Shown: one piece after another, positions 39,471-48,774 of the stretch
Layout: every line of letters begins with the position of its first letter
Numbering within the stretch: position 1 is the first letter of the stretch
DNA from: Aneurinibacillus sp. Ricciae_BoGa-3
GTDB taxonomy: Bacteria > Bacillota > Bacilli > Aneurinibacillales > Aneurinibacillaceae
Direction: 5' to 3'
DNA: 64,000 nt
NCBI RefSeq assembly: GCF_028421645.1
Contig: NZ_CP116887.1
Coordinates: forward strand, 4,771,501-4,835,500
Notes under the pieces: generated by a model
The model's input: the letters and a program-made list of their open reading frames with translations, nothing else
What the model was told of the DNA's origin: nothing
Databases searched by the model: none
Translations under genes and position numbers: made by a program

Positions 39471-39932
39471 TTAATGAAAAATAACGGTATCTTTCCGGGT
39501 AAACATACATTCCAATTCATAGCGGCCTATTTTCTGGCCGTTTAGATACATGTCATATTTCCACGAACATTGCCTCAGCCAGCCATCCTGGCCATTTTGA
39601 TGCAATACTTCAATGGTTTCGGTATCCATCTGGAGCATACCTGCCGGGCCTTCATATGTACCGCTTGTTTTAACACCCTTCTGGTAATGCTGGCGCATCG
39701 TAACAGCACCTTGGCGAATGACCGTTATTTCATCACCTTTTATTTTTAAGGTTGTATTTGTATTGCCGTCTTCTTCATGCTCAACAAATTTGACAAGCCA
39801 GCTGTCTCCTAGTGCGTACAGCCGACCTTCATAATTGACTCTATGTATATCCGGTGAGGACGTCTTAAGCCGGAATATGCTTCGCAGATGTATGTTAACC
39901 TGCTGACTGGGTTTTTGCACCGTATCACCCAT
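39471..39932 (-). CDS. ywiB: DUF1934 family beta-barrel protein (YwiB)
   Basis: The 153-residue protein of unknown function is rich in beta-strands (INVHLRSIFRLKT-type start, VKFVEHEEDGNTNTTLKIKGDEITVIRQGAVTMRQHY, LYLNGQ-type end MYLNGQKIGRYELE). It is placed in DUF1934 by this pattern and by its place before argS. ATG 39932 has GAGGAA just upstream; an earlier ATG at 39953 has no ribosome site. Confidence 0.8.
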   Translation of the reverse strand: MGDTVQKPSQQVNIHLRSIFRLKTSSPDIHRVNYEGRLYALGDSWLVKFVEHEEDGNTNTTLKIKGDEITVIRQGAVTMRQHYQKGVKTSGTYEGPAGMLQMDTETIEVLHQNGQDGWLRQCSWKYDMYLNGQKIGRYELECMFTRKDTVIFH

Positions 39933-40002
39933 GCTTTCCTCGTTACTGTCCATAATAATAGTACTATTTTATCTCGTGCGCCTGTCTTTAGCAAATGCAA
40001 GA

Positions 40003-40280
40003 ATAAACACCGCGGACATGCGACTCTCTCCTTTCCCCCCGCAGAAGTTTTTCGGCCGCTTTCTGTCACGACGGGCGGACCGGCAAAACATCTGGGTATC
40101 TCAATGATGGAGACAGGTTGCCGGTCTTTTTCGCCCTCTGTTCCAGACGCTCCTGAAGGGGAAAGAAAGGAGCCGGCATTGCCTCGCGATGTTTTTCTTT
40201 AGCGTTTTGGGGACCATCCAGTCCCCGGTTAAGAAATAACAATTACTTTAACGCTTTAAAGTAACATACAATTTCTTTAT
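40003..40280 (+). repeat. Dispersed palindromic repeat, copy E (intermediate core, shortened tail)
   Basis: The core (40003-40197) runs from AAACACCGCGGACATG to CTCGCGATGTTTTTC. It keeps the GACCGGCA/TTGCCGGTC helix over a TCTC/GGAGA tip. It has neither the 73-nt module nor the twin hairpins. The tail is shortened to one hairpin, GGGGAC/GTCCCC (40209-40226), then ACTTTAACGCTTTAAAGT. It fills most of the 430-nt ywiB-speB gap; no gene is seen. Confidence 0.82.
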
Positions 40281-40286
40281 CAATAA

Positions 40287-40338
40287 GAAAAGCCCGCAAC
40301 TGTCTCCCTTGTCGGAGAATCCTGTCTGGTTTGCGGGC
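40287..40338 (-). terminator. Terminator of speB
   Basis: GCCCGCAA (40292-40299) pairs with TTGCGGGC (40331-40338), enclosing a smaller TCTCC/GGAGA stem. On the minus strand TTTTCTTATT follows. Confidence 0.88.
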
Positions 40339-40362
40339 TTCGCTATATTTATACGGTTTGGC

Positions 40363-41235
40363 CTATTTCACCATGGTCAAAATAACTTCACGGATCAACT
40401 TAGACGCCAGGATTTGTGTACGTTCTGACTGGTCAAGCACAGGGGCAACCTCTACAAGGTCAAAACCCACTACATTGAGAGCTGAAAGCAGGTAAATAGA
40501 CTCAATCGCTTCAGCGGAAGTAATGCCGCCTGGTTCTGCTGTGCCTGTGCCAGGGGCAAAAGCCGGATCAACCGCATCAATATCGAACGTTACATACACT
40601 GGACGGCCCTTGAGTTCATCCAGGCACTTCTTGAGCGGTTCGATAACCTCGAACTTATGAAGGTGCAGGTGGTCACGGGCATACTCAAATTCCTCTTTCA
40701 GGCCGGAGCGAATGCCGAACTGATAGACGTTTTCCGGTTTGACATAATCCAGTGCACGGCGAATAATCGCGGAATGGGAAAGTTCCTCCCCTTCCATTTC
40801 ATGCCGGAGATCGGTATGTGCATCGATGTGCACCACTACAAGATCCGGATATTTCTCAGCCATTACCTTGATTGGAGCCAGGCTGACCAGGTGCTCCCCA
40901 CCGAGGCCGATAGGGAATTTTCCGTCGGCTACTATTCTCCGTACGTATTCTTCAATGGCTTCCAAACTGCGCTGTGCGCTTCCAAAAGGCAGCGGAATGT
41001 CACCGGCGTCAAAATAGTTGACTTCCTGAAGCTCGCGGTCCGCATACGGGCTGTAATCCTCCAGGTTTATCGATACCTCGCGAATGCGGGTAGGGCCGAA
41101 ACGTGAACCCGGGCGAAAGCTTGTGGTCCAGTCCATCGGCATTCCGTAGATCACAGCCTGCGCATCTTCATAGCTGCTCTGCGCTTCAAAGAATGCGTGG
41201 CCGCTGTAGGAAGGATTAAAAAAGTGCATCGTCAT
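40363..41235 (-). CDS. speB: Agmatinase
   Basis: The 290-residue binuclear Mn ureohydrolase converts agmatine to putrescine and urea. The metal ligands lie in GLGGEHLVSLAP, VVHIDAHTDLRHEMEG and VTFDIDAVDPAFAPGTGTAEPGG. The ATG at 41235 is 7 nt after GGAGG. It lies 12 nt after speE, forming the spermidine operon speE-speB. Confidence 0.96.
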   Translation of the reverse strand: MTMHFFNPSYSGHAFFEAQSSYEDAQAVIYGMPMDWTTSFRPGSRFGPTRIREVSINLEDYSPYADRELQEVNYFDAGDIPLPFGSAQRSLEAIEEYVRRIVADGKFPIGLGGEHLVSLAPIKVMAEKYPDLVVVHIDAHTDLRHEMEGEELSHSAIIRRALDYVKPENVYQFGIRSGLKEEFEYARDHLHLHKFEVIEPLKKCLDELKGRPVYVTFDIDAVDPAFAPGTGTAEPGGITSAEAIESIYLLSALNVVGFDLVEVAPVLDQSERTQILASKLIREVILTMVK

Positions 41236-41247
41236 ATTGTGTCCTCC

Positions 41248-42078
41248 CTACTTCGTCAGCTCTTCCACAAATTTCGGAAGGACAAATGCTGCACCATGCA
41301 GGCGCGGTGTGTAATATTTGGTTTCGAGCTCTGGAATACTGTTGGCGTCAAGCGCTTCGGGATCATATTTCTTCGATCCCATGGTGAACGTCCACATGCC
41401 ACTTGGGTACGTAGGGATGTTCGCAATATAAACTTTTGTGATCGGGAAAATTTCTTTTACATCACGGTTTACTTTTTTAATCAAATCAGCTTTAAACCAC
41501 GGATTATCTGTCTGTGCCACAAAAATGCCGTCTTCTTTCAACGCTTCATAAATCCCCTGGTAGAAGCCACGTTCAAAGAGCGGCGCTGCAGGACCCACCG
41601 GCTCCGTGGAATCAACGAAAATCACATCGTATTCATTCTTGCTTTTTACAATGTGCATAAAGCCGTCATCCACTTTTACTTCTACGCGTGGATTATCCAG
41701 TTCCCCTGCGATCTCAGGCAGATATTTCTTCGAGTATTCGATAACTTTGCCGTCGATTTCTACAAGTGTGGCTTTTTTCACGGATTTATGCTTCAACACT
41801 TCGCGAATAACACCGCCGTCACCACCGCCTACAACCAGAACGTTCTCCGGATTTGGGTGCGTGTGAAGCGCCGGATGCGCGACCATTTCATGGTAAACAA
41901 ACTCATCTTTTATCGAGGTCATTACCATGCCATCAAGGAACAGCATATTGCCGAACTCAGCCGTTTCCACCATATCCAGCTTTTGAAAATCCGTCTGCTC
42001 TGTATGTAAAGTTTTGTTTATTTTAATCGTGATTCCGAAGTTTTCCGTCTGCTTTTCTGTGTACCACATTCCGCCCAT
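41248..42078 (-). CDS. speE: Spermidine synthase
   Basis: The 276-residue enzyme transfers the aminopropyl group from decarboxylated SAM to putrescine. The SAM-binding motif [18 protein letters not shown], the catalytic Asp in [16 protein letters not shown], and QTDNPWF are present. GGGGACG lies upstream of the ATG at 42078. It is divergent from pbpG across a 317-nt region. Confidence 0.96.
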   Translation of the reverse strand: MGGMWYTEKQTENFGITIKINKTLHTEQTDFQKLDMVETAEFGNMLFLDGMVMTSIKDEFVYHEMVAHPALHTHPNPENVLVVGGGDGGVIREVLKHKSVKKATLVEIDGKVIEYSKKYLPEIAGELDNPRVEVKVDDGFMHIVKSKNEYDVIFVDSTEPVGPAAPLFERGFYQGIYEALKEDGIFVAQTDNPWFKADLIKKVNRDVKEIFPITKVYIANIPTYPSGMWTFTMGSKKYDPEALDANSIPELETKYYTPRLHGAAFVLPKFVEELTK

Positions 42079-42291
42079 TTACTTCGTCCCCTTTCTTTGT
42101 TCCTCTTTGTAAAGGAACGATCCTTTTCATGTTTTTCATGCTTCATAGCAAGAATTCATGAACCATGTTCAATTATAGTAACACCCTCCACAAAAATCAA
42201 AACATACTTTTATTATTTCCGCGATTCCACAGTTTTTATCCGCAATTTGCATACAACATCCTTACCGTACAGTTTCTGCTTACCGCAGTCT

Positions 42292-42321
42292 GTATACAAT
42301 CTACCAAAAGTCGCCATACTG
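42292..42321 (+). promoter_or_regulatory. SigF-type promoter of pbpG
   Basis: GTATA (42292-42296), 15 nt, CGCCATACTG (42312-42321) fits SigF GYATA-N15-GGnnAnAnTR with one mismatch. It lies 75 nt before the ATG. B. subtilis pbpG is SigF-dependent. The rest of the 42079-42395 gap shows no gene. Confidence 0.55.
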
Positions 42322-42395
42322 TCTGATAGAAGTAGACCGTTTACTGATTGCTAGATAAACCAAAAACAGCAAATTAAAGAGGGAGGGTATCCCTA

Positions 42396-44426
42396 ATGGA
42401 AGTTATTCCGGAACACCGGCTTGTACGCTGGTACCGAACATTTAAAAAAACGCTGCGTTATTTCATGCTGGGATCCGCCATACTGGCAGGGGCCCTAACC
42501 CTTTTTCTCCTTTATCTGCGCTCGAAGCCGCTTCCCCCTGTTTCTATTAGTGAAACCACCACTATGTACGGTGATAATGGGCAGGTGATTGCAACGCTTT
42601 ATAAAGGTGAAAACCGGACTTTTATTCCGCTGGATAAAATCCCTTCTTACATGCGGGATGCCACGGTCGCCATTGAAGACCGCAAATTCTACAACCATAC
42701 CGGGTTTGACATCAAGAGAATCGCAGGGGCTGCACTTACAGACATACGGCATCTGTCCAAAGTGGAGGGAGCCAGTACGATTACCATGCAGCTGGCGCGA
42801 AACCTTTATCTAAGCCACGACAAAACGTGGTCAAGAAAACTCAGGGAAGCTATTCTGACTATGCAGCTGGAATTGAATTATACGAAACCGCAGCTGCTTG
42901 AGCTCTATATGAACCAAATCTATTACGGGCAAGGCGCATATGGGATCCAGGCAGCAGCCAAAACGTATTTTGGGAAAAATGCAGGGGAATTAACCCTGGC
43001 AGAGGCAAGCATGCTTGCCGGTCTTCCGAAGGGTCCACGGTTCTATTCACCATTTGTGGATATGAAGGCTGCCAGAGAACGGCAGGATATGGTTCTTAGC
43101 GCGATGGTTACTGCTAAATTTATAACCGCTCAGCAGGCGGCAGATGCACGAAACGCGCCGATTAAACTTGCGCCCCTACAAAACCGGGACTCTGTGATTT
43201 CCCCCTATTTCAGGGACTTCGTTGTCCAGCAATTGAAGGACACCTATCACATTGACCCCGATTTGATTGAGCATGGCGGTTTGAAAATCTACACTACCCT
43301 TGATCCCGCTATGCAGAAGCAGGCAGAAGCTGCCGTGGCCAAATACCTGCCGGCCAACCGGACGCTTCAGGCCGCACTGGTTGCGATGGAGCCGCAAACC
43401 GGCTACATCCGCGCCATGGTTGGCGGGCGCAGCTATAAGGAGAGTTCTTATAATCGGACGCTTGCTGAACGGCAGCCTGGCTCTTCCATTAAACCGATTT
43501 TGTATATGGCTGCGCTGGAGAACGGGTTTACGCCTCTTACCCGGATTAAGAGCCAGCCAACTGTGTTTACCTACGGGAAGAACAAAAAAGAAGTTTATGC
43601 ACCCAAAAACTTTGGCAGCCAGTATGCGCATGATTTTATCAACATGGATCAGGCCATTGCCCGTTCTGATAACATCTACGCAGTGCAGACTGACCTCACA
43701 ATCGGACAGGATAAAATGGTGAGCATGGCCAAACGGCTTGGCATCGTTTCACCCGTGAAACCCATTCCTTCGTCGGCTTTAGGCAGCAGTCCGGCTACGG
43801 CCATTGAGATGGCCCGCGCTTTCTCCACGTTAGCCAACCAGGGGAAGAAGGCAGATACCATTGCCGTTACCAAAATCGTTGACAGGGAAGGAAATACCAT
43901 ACTGGAAAATCACCCTCGCCTGCAGCAGGTTGTCAGTCCTGAGAATGCCTTTATCTTAACAAATCTGATGAAAGGTGTGTTTGATAACGGAGGCACCGCC
44001 CATCGGGTAGCCAACATGATCCAGCGCCCGGTAGCCGGGAAAACCGGGACCACCGACTACGACGCATGGCTGACGGGGTTCACGCCGGATCTAACGGCAT
44101 CCGTCTGGGTGGGTTATGATGATAACCGAAAAATCGATGAATTTGATGATGCCCGGCAGGCGGCACCTATATGGGCCCAGTTCATGAACGGTGCTCTTCA
44201 AGGCAAACCGGCCATGGACTTTACGGTTCCACCAGGCGTCGTTTCTGCCTATGTGGACCCGGAAAGCGGCCAACTGGCTACGGAAGCCTGTCCGGACGTT
44301 AAATTGATGTACTTTATCCCTGGCACCCAGCCAACCGAATATTGCGTCATCCACCGGCGTAATAACGTAACGCCACCACCGACTACAGAGAAGAAATCTT
44401 TCTGGGATAGGCTGAAATTCTGGTAG
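42396..44426 (+). CDS. pbpG: Class A penicillin-binding protein (PBP1a/PbpG type)
   Basis: The 676-residue bifunctional peptidoglycan synthase has a cytoplasmic N-terminus and one membrane helix (about 20-45). The glycosyltransferase domain carries VAIEDRKFYNHTGFD, GASTITMQLARNLYL and LELYMNQIYYGQGAYGI. The transpeptidase has SxxK (PGSSIKPILYM), SDN (ARSDNIYAVQ) and KTG (VAGKTGTTDYDAW). GGGAGGG precedes the ATG. Position next to speE and ywhD matches B. subtilis pbpG (ywhE), a sporulation PBP. Repeat copy F starts 1 nt after the stop. Confidence 0.93.
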   Translation: MEVIPEHRLVRWYRTFKKTLRYFMLGSAILAGALTLFLLYLRSKPLPPVSISETTTMYGDNGQVIATLYKGENRTFIPLDKIPSYMRDATVAIEDRKFYNHTGFDIKRIAGAALTDIRHLSKVEGASTITMQLARNLYLSHDKTWSRKLREAILTMQLELNYTKPQLLELYMNQIYYGQGAYGIQAAAKTYFGKNAGELTLAEASMLAGLPKGPRFYSPFVDMKAARERQDMVLSAMVTAKFITAQQAADARNAPIKLAPLQNRDSVISPYFRDFVVQQLKDTYHIDPDLIEHGGLKIYTTLDPAMQKQAEAAVAKYLPANRTLQAALVAMEPQTGYIRAMVGGRSYKESSYNRTLAERQPGSSIKPILYMAALENGFTPLTRIKSQPTVFTYGKNKKEVYAPKNFGSQYAHDFINMDQAIARSDNIYAVQTDLTIGQDKMVSMAKRLGIVSPVKPIPSSALGSSPATAIEMARAFSTLANQGKKADTIAVTKIVDREGNTILENHPRLQQVVSPENAFILTNLMKGVFDNGGTAHRVANMIQRPVAGKTGTTDYDAWLTGFTPDLTASVWVGYDDNRKIDEFDDARQAAPIWAQFMNGALQGKPAMDFTVPPGVVSAYVDPESGQLATEACPDVKLMYFIPGTQPTEYCVIHRRNNVTPPPTTEKKSFWDRLKFW

Positions 44427-44427
44427 G

Positions 44428-44532
44428 CAAAAAAAAATTGTGGGCATTCCGCTCTCTCCTTGCCCCTCATAGAAGCTTTTACGGCCGCTTTGGGGAAAGA
44501 AAGGAGCGGTCATTGCCTCACAATTTTTTTCT
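44428..44532. repeat. Dispersed palindromic repeat, copy F (minimal form), bidirectional terminator
   Basis: This is the simplest copy, about 104 nt and a single long hairpin. AATTGTG pairs with CACAATT, GGC with GCC, CCGCTC with GAGCGG and CCCC with GGGG, around a loop holding TCATAGAAG and GGCCGCTTT. Runs of A at the left and T at the right give a U-run in both transcripts. It sits between convergent pbpG and ywhD and should end both. Oriented like the other copies (plus). Confidence 0.85.
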
Positions 44533-44564
44533 TTCGGGTTTTAATGAAGAGGCAAGGATGTTGA

Positions 44565-45068
44565 TTAGGAAAGTTTCTTCTTGAGTTCATCCGGGGAATT
44601 CGCCCACATCATCGGATTGTTGCTCTCCAGCAGTTCACGCAGGTTTTTCTTTTCCTTCTCGCCTAAACCTTCCAGGATGTAACGGCGCTTCATTGCATAG
44701 TCCATTTTGTTCACGTGATCGGCAAGGATTTTCCATCCCCGGCGCGCTTCTCTGTCAATGAGCATTTCACAGGCGGTAACGCCCGCGTAGTAAGCGCCGC
44801 CTTCAGCCTGATCAACCGCCACCCAGACAAGCCAATAGGTTTTTCCGTTTGGAACATCTTCTTTATTCGCGGAGAATTTGATACCCTTCTCCACCGCGCT
44901 TTTCGCATGCATGGCACCAATGTCAATCACCGCTGTCTCTTCATCCACGATGATGGACGAAACGTTGCCGAGATCGATGGTTCCCGCACCATACCCGCCA
45001 TGCACCTGATTCTTGTTGCTTATAATATTAAAGCCGCCCTGCTTGCCTTTATTGTTAAACAGCTCCAT
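44565..45068 (-). CDS. ywhD: YwhD family protein
   Basis: The 167-residue conserved Bacillales protein has no known function. It has no signal peptide or membrane helix. Recognised by position next to pbpG and by NIISNKNQVHGGYGAGTIDLGNVSSIIVDEE and FSANKEDVPNGKTYWLVWVA. GGGAGTAG precedes the ATG at 45068. It is convergent with pbpG. Confidence 0.85.
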   Translation of the reverse strand: MELFNNKGKQGGFNIISNKNQVHGGYGAGTIDLGNVSSIIVDEETAVIDIGAMHAKSAVEKGIKFSANKEDVPNGKTYWLVWVAVDQAEGGAYYAGVTACEMLIDREARRGWKILADHVNKMDYAMKRRYILEGLGEKEKKNLRELLESNNPMMWANSPDELKKKLS

Positions 45069-45097
45069 TTTCTCTACTCCCTTTCGCCAGCGCCGTA

Positions 45098-46390
45098 CTA
45101 GATACGGAGCATATGCTTGATTTTATTCATGACTTCAGATTCGCGCGTACCGTCCTCCAGAAGGTCTAGTGGAAAATACAGCTTGTGATCAAAACGCCTC
45201 TTACCGGAGATAGCTTCTACAATAGGTGAGCAAAGAGATAACTCTTCCAGATTCCCACTCGGCATCAGTAGATAAATAGGGGTTTTCTCGCCATTCTCTT
45301 CGCTAACCCCATATATATCATACGGCAGGTCAGATGGAGAATCTTCGACAAGATAATAATCCGGATCAATGCCAGCCTTGCGAAAAAGCTCCTCGATCCC
45401 CTGCTTCCAGGCTGCATCTTTAATCCGATCATCATGTTCGATGTAAACGAACAACCGCCTATTGATGAAGCGATCGCATAAATCGCGGAGAATGTCATCT
45501 TTCTCCTTGCACCATTCACTCATATAAAATAATACGACAGACTCATCAAGCGCAAGGTATTCATCCAGCGAAATACTCTGATCGAACAATGTAAGGAAAT
45601 GATCGGGCTTTCGGGCAAATGCATATCCGTGCCGGTAAAGAAACTTAACGCGCTGAAAAATTTTCTGCAGTATGACTTCTGCGCTTCGGGTGACAGGATG
45701 AAAATATACCTGCCAGTACATCTGATAGCGGGCAACAATATAATCTTCCACCGCATGCATGCCGGTATGCTTGATTACCACCATATTATTATAGGGCCGC
45801 ATCACCCTCAGAATGCGCTCAATGTCGTATGAGCCATAATTGGTTCCTGTATAGTAGGTGTCACGCAGCAGATAATCCATCCGATCCGCATCAAACTGGC
45901 TGGATATCAGACTGGTAATTAACTTATTTTTATAAGTCTTGCCGATAATTTGTGCAACATAGTCGGGAAAATCCGGCGAAACTTTTCGCAGCACACTGTT
46001 AATCTGCGTGTCACCTCTAATAAGCTGCTGGGTCCATGCCTCGTGATCCGTATGAAACACCTTTTCGAAGGAATGAGAGAAGGGTCCGTGCCCGATGTCG
46101 TGCAACAGTGCGGCACTGAGGCACAGCAGCCTCTCTTCATCTGTAAAGTGAATGCGCCCTTCGAAATTGTTGACGATTCTGCGCATCACCTCATAGACAC
46201 CGAGGCTGTGGTTAAACCGGCTGTGCTCGGCACCGTGAAAAGTCATATAGCAGGTTCCCAGTTGACGAATGCGGCGCAACCTTTGGAATTCCCTGGTACC
46301 GATTAAATCCCATATCAATTTATCCCGCACATGTACATAGCGGTGAACCGGGTCTTTAAATACCTTTTCCTCCTGCAATCGTCCCGTCAT
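45098..46390 (-). CDS. ywfO: HD-domain phosphohydrolase (YwfO)
   Basis: The 430-residue protein has a metal-binding HD domain in the first ~200 residues, with HSRFNHSLGVYEVM, LLHDIGHGPFSHSFE and DADRMDYLLRD. This is the dGTPase-like SpoT/HD fold. A C-terminal region of unclear role ends near FPLDLLEDGTRESEVM. B. subtilis YwfO is reported as a nucleoside triphosphatase; the substrate here is inferred only from the family. GGAGAGAAG precedes the ATG at 46390. It lies 29 nt before ywhD. Confidence 0.88.
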   Translation of the reverse strand: MTGRLQEEKVFKDPVHRYVHVRDKLIWDLIGTREFQRLRRIRQLGTCYMTFHGAEHSRFNHSLGVYEVMRRIVNNFEGRIHFTDEERLLCLSAALLHDIGHGPFSHSFEKVFHTDHEAWTQQLIRGDTQINSVLRKVSPDFPDYVAQIIGKTYKNKLITSLISSQFDADRMDYLLRDTYYTGTNYGSYDIERILRVMRPYNNMVVIKHTGMHAVEDYIVARYQMYWQVYFHPVTRSAEVILQKIFQRVKFLYRHGYAFARKPDHFLTLFDQSISLDEYLALDESVVLFYMSEWCKEKDDILRDLCDRFINRRLFVYIEHDDRIKDAAWKQGIEELFRKAGIDPDYYLVEDSPSDLPYDIYGVSEENGEKTPIYLLMPSGNLEELSLCSPIVEAISGKRRFDHKLYFPLDLLEDGTRESEVMNKIKHMLRI

Positions 46391-46404
46391 TGTGGCTTCT
46401 CTCC

Positions 46405-47349
46405 TTACGAACGCAACTTATGTATAAGCTCTTCCAAATCTGATGGCAGAGGGGCCCTGCATTCCACCTCTTCTCCGGTTACCGGGTGGCAAAACATAAG
46501 ACTTGCAGCGTGAAGGGCCTGACGCGTAAACGCTGGCAAAGCAAGTCCTCCATATAAAGCATCCCCGATTAAGGGATACCCATTGGAACTGAAATGCACC
46601 CTAATCTGGTGAGTCCGCCCCGTTTCAAGCTGTATTTCAACGAGTGTCGCGCCGCCCTTGCCTGCCAGCTCGGAAGAAGGAAAACATTCAACAACACGGT
46701 AATGCGTTACGGCCGGGTCCCCGTCTTCCCTAATACAGCGCCGCACAGGATGGCCCTTTTCCCGTCCGATTGGGCTGTTGAATGTACCTGTTTCTCCCGT
46801 CTGGCCAATCATGCCGCTAATCAGCGCATAATACACACGTTGAATGGAATGTTCACGAAGCTGCTTATCAAGGAGTTGATGGATAAAACTGTTTCCAGCA
46901 AACAAAATAGCTCCTGAAGTGTTTTTATCCAAGCGGTGCAGCGGCCTTACCGCACCTTTTATACCCTTCTCATGCCAGTAATGAGCAATCCCGTTGGCCA
47001 GAGTATGATGTTGCCCGGGATGCACCGGATGGACGGCTATCCCGGCTGGCTTGTTCAAAACCAGGACAGCGTCGTCTTCGAACAGAATCGATAAGTCCAT
47101 CTTGGCTGGTGGAAGAGAGGCTTCAGCTCTATCACCAATTAATACTTTGACTTCATCCCCAAGCTTCACTTTTCTCTTAAGAAAGGGCTGTTTACGGTTG
47201 AGAAAAATACCTTTCCTGCGGGTTAACCGCTGAAGCATACGTCCGGAAACAGAAAGGCGTCCCTTAAGAAGCGTTTCTACATCCAGCCCTGCTTCCTGCT
47301 CTCCGACTGTATACTCCAGCCAATTGCCACGAATCTTCCAATCTCTCAC
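46405..47349 (-). CDS. RluA/RluD-family pseudouridine synthase
   Basis: The 314-residue enzyme has an N-terminal S4-like RNA-binding segment (LSVSGRMLQRLTRRKGIFLNRKQ). The catalytic domain follows: Asp in PLHRLDKNTSGAIL, VHPVHPGQHHTLANG and RTHQIRVHFSSNGYPLIGD. The target uridine (rRNA or tRNA) cannot be told. Start GTG at 47349 overlaps the spo0M stop (GTGA), so it is translationally coupled to spo0M. Confidence 0.92.
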   Translation of the reverse strand: MRDWKIRGNWLEYTVGEQEAGLDVETLLKGRLSVSGRMLQRLTRRKGIFLNRKQPFLKRKVKLGDEVKVLIGDRAEASLPPAKMDLSILFEDDAVLVLNKPAGIAVHPVHPGQHHTLANGIAHYWHEKGIKGAVRPLHRLDKNTSGAILFAGNSFIHQLLDKQLREHSIQRVYYALISGMIGQTGETGTFNSPIGREKGHPVRRCIREDGDPAVTHYRVVECFPSSELAGKGGATLVEIQLETGRTHQIRVHFSSNGYPLIGDALYGGLALPAFTRQALHAASLMFCHPVTGEEVECRAPLPSDLEELIHKLRS

Positions 47350-48137
47350 AGTTTATTTTTCCTCGCTTCCCGGCCCCTGTTAATGGCCTCGCGTATCCTC
47401 GTTTCCAGTACGCCTGGAATAAGACCGGTTTTTCTGTCGAGTGAAAAACGGGTATATTCCTCATCTAAATTAAGCATTTCTTCTACGAGATTCTTCAATC
47501 CCCGCTCATTCCGGTTAATTTCCATTAGAATGTCGACACCGCTGGGGTGCACATCGAAGATAAGTTGAATGTCATCCAGCTCGCTTCTAAAAAGCGCTGT
47601 TGGTTCGAGTTCAAATTCCTGGACAAAAGGGACCATGCGGTGGATATGCTTACGGTAGGTACATATACCGCTTTCATTTGTATGGCGGAAACCCATACTT
47701 TCTAGTTCTGCAAGCACCTGATCCATCAACAGATCGGGCAGAACAACAACGGTATCACGGTCCGTTGCATCAACGGCCAGGTCAATATCGAGCCCCGTTT
47801 TGATATATACATGCTGGCGGCCAAACGAGGCAGGTGTGTGATAAGGAATCTGCAGCTTAAATGGGATAACCTTCTTCCCACCTGCTTGTATCGTAAGGGA
47901 ATCGGACACCCGTATAGAGACCAGTACTTCCCTCTTTAACTCATTCGTTCCCGCTGTTTCCCTGTAGTAGTTTGTGTATAGAGACATATAGATTTGCGAG
48001 ATAGATTGGTCGGCCACTCCCCCCGTAATGTGGATCTCCCCGGTTAGCTCCTGCCCTATGCGGACGCGCGCTTCCGCTATTCGCGTATCGACCTTCGCCG
48101 AACCAATTCCAAAACTGGCTAGAATCTTTTCGAGCAT
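47346..48137 (-). CDS. spo0M: Sporulation-control protein Spo0M
   Basis: The 263-residue arrestin-like Spo0M has the N-terminal MLEKILASFGIGSAKVDTRI and GQELTGEIHITGGVADQSI typical of the family, and a C-terminal IREAINRGREARKNKL. It modulates early sporulation and cell form. GGGAGATGAGG precedes the ATG at 48137. A SigH-type promoter lies 55-85 nt upstream, as expected from B. subtilis. Confidence 0.92.
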   Translation of the reverse strand: MLEKILASFGIGSAKVDTRIAEARVRIGQELTGEIHITGGVADQSISQIYMSLYTNYYRETAGTNELKREVLVSIRVSDSLTIQAGGKKVIPFKLQIPYHTPASFGRQHVYIKTGLDIDLAVDATDRDTVVVLPDLLMDQVLAELESMGFRHTNESGICTYRKHIHRMVPFVQEFELEPTALFRSELDDIQLIFDVHPSGVDILMEINRNERGLKNLVEEMLNLDEEYTRFSLDRKTGLIPGVLETRIREAINRGREARKNKL

Positions 48138-48191
48138 GTATGCCTCATCTCCCTTGCCCCAATGATTGATCCGCCTATTTTCGTTTAGATT

Positions 48192-48220
48192 AATTTCGGC
48201 AAATCATCAGCAAATCCTTT
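48192..48220 (-). promoter_or_regulatory. SigH-type promoter of spo0M
   Basis: Minus strand AAAGGATTT (48212-48220), 11 nt, GCCGAAATT (48192-48200). The -35 matches RnAGGAwWW fully; the -10 misses one base of RnnGAATww. Confidence 0.65.
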
Positions 48221-48231
48221 ACAACTACGTT

Positions 48232-48260
48232 TTGACGAAAAAAGGACCGGCTATTACAAT
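48232..48260 (+). promoter_or_regulatory. SigA promoter of uspA
   Basis: TTGACG (48232-48237), 17 nt, TACAAT (48255-48260), about 34 nt before the start codon. It is divergent from the spo0M promoter. Confidence 0.7.
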
Positions 48261-48293
48261 GAACATAAGTCCGATAACTAGTGGAGGTGTAAC

Positions 48294-48707
48294 ATGTACC
48301 AGCATATTTTACTTGCCTATGACGGTTCCGATCACGCCCGAAAAGCAGCCGGGAAAGCGGCAGAGATTGCAACCGCAGACGGTGCCCATGTCACCATTCT
48401 TATTGCTTATCCTTCCATTTCCCCATTTTTCCTTGGATCAAAGCTTAATGATGCGGAAGTTATTCGCTATTGGGAAGAAAAGGCAGCGGAGATTCAACCT
48501 TTATTCAAACAAAAGTCCATCTCCATCGATACAGTTATACAGGAAGAAGACCCGAAAAAGCTTATTTTGGATAAAGCAGCGGAATTGGAAGTTGATTTGA
48601 TCGTAATGGGCTCCCGGGGTTTGTCCAATTATGAACGCCTTATGCTGGGCGGCGTGAGCCAAACGATCAGCCAGCACGCTGAATGTGACGTATTGCTTGT
48701 AAAATAA
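48294..48707 (+). CDS. Universal stress protein (UspA family)
   Basis: The 137-residue protein has the ATP-binding type of Usp fold: ILLAYDGSDHARKA at the N-terminus and the motif VMGSRGLSNYERLMLGGVSQTISQHAECDVLLVK (G-x2-G-x9-G-S). Probably a stress-induced nucleotide-binding regulator; the partner is unknown. GGAGGTG precedes the ATG. A small gene follows 67 nt downstream on the same strand. Confidence 0.93.
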   Translation: MYQHILLAYDGSDHARKAAGKAAEIATADGAHVTILIAYPSISPFFLGSKLNDAEVIRYWEEKAAEIQPLFKQKSISIDTVIQEEDPKKLILDKAAELEVDLIVMGSRGLSNYERLMLGGVSQTISQHAECDVLLVK

Positions 48708-48774
48708 AGACAGTTTCAACCTCTTCTCTGGTGGGAAATAAAAGAACAACACCATCCTGATAGGAGGAGATTTT

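Noticed and set aside
39954..40002. T-box or other riboswitch before ywiB-argS
   Set aside because: No stem I, specifier loop, T-box sequence or antiterminator is visible; the interval holds only repeat copy E and a short A/T-rich stretch.
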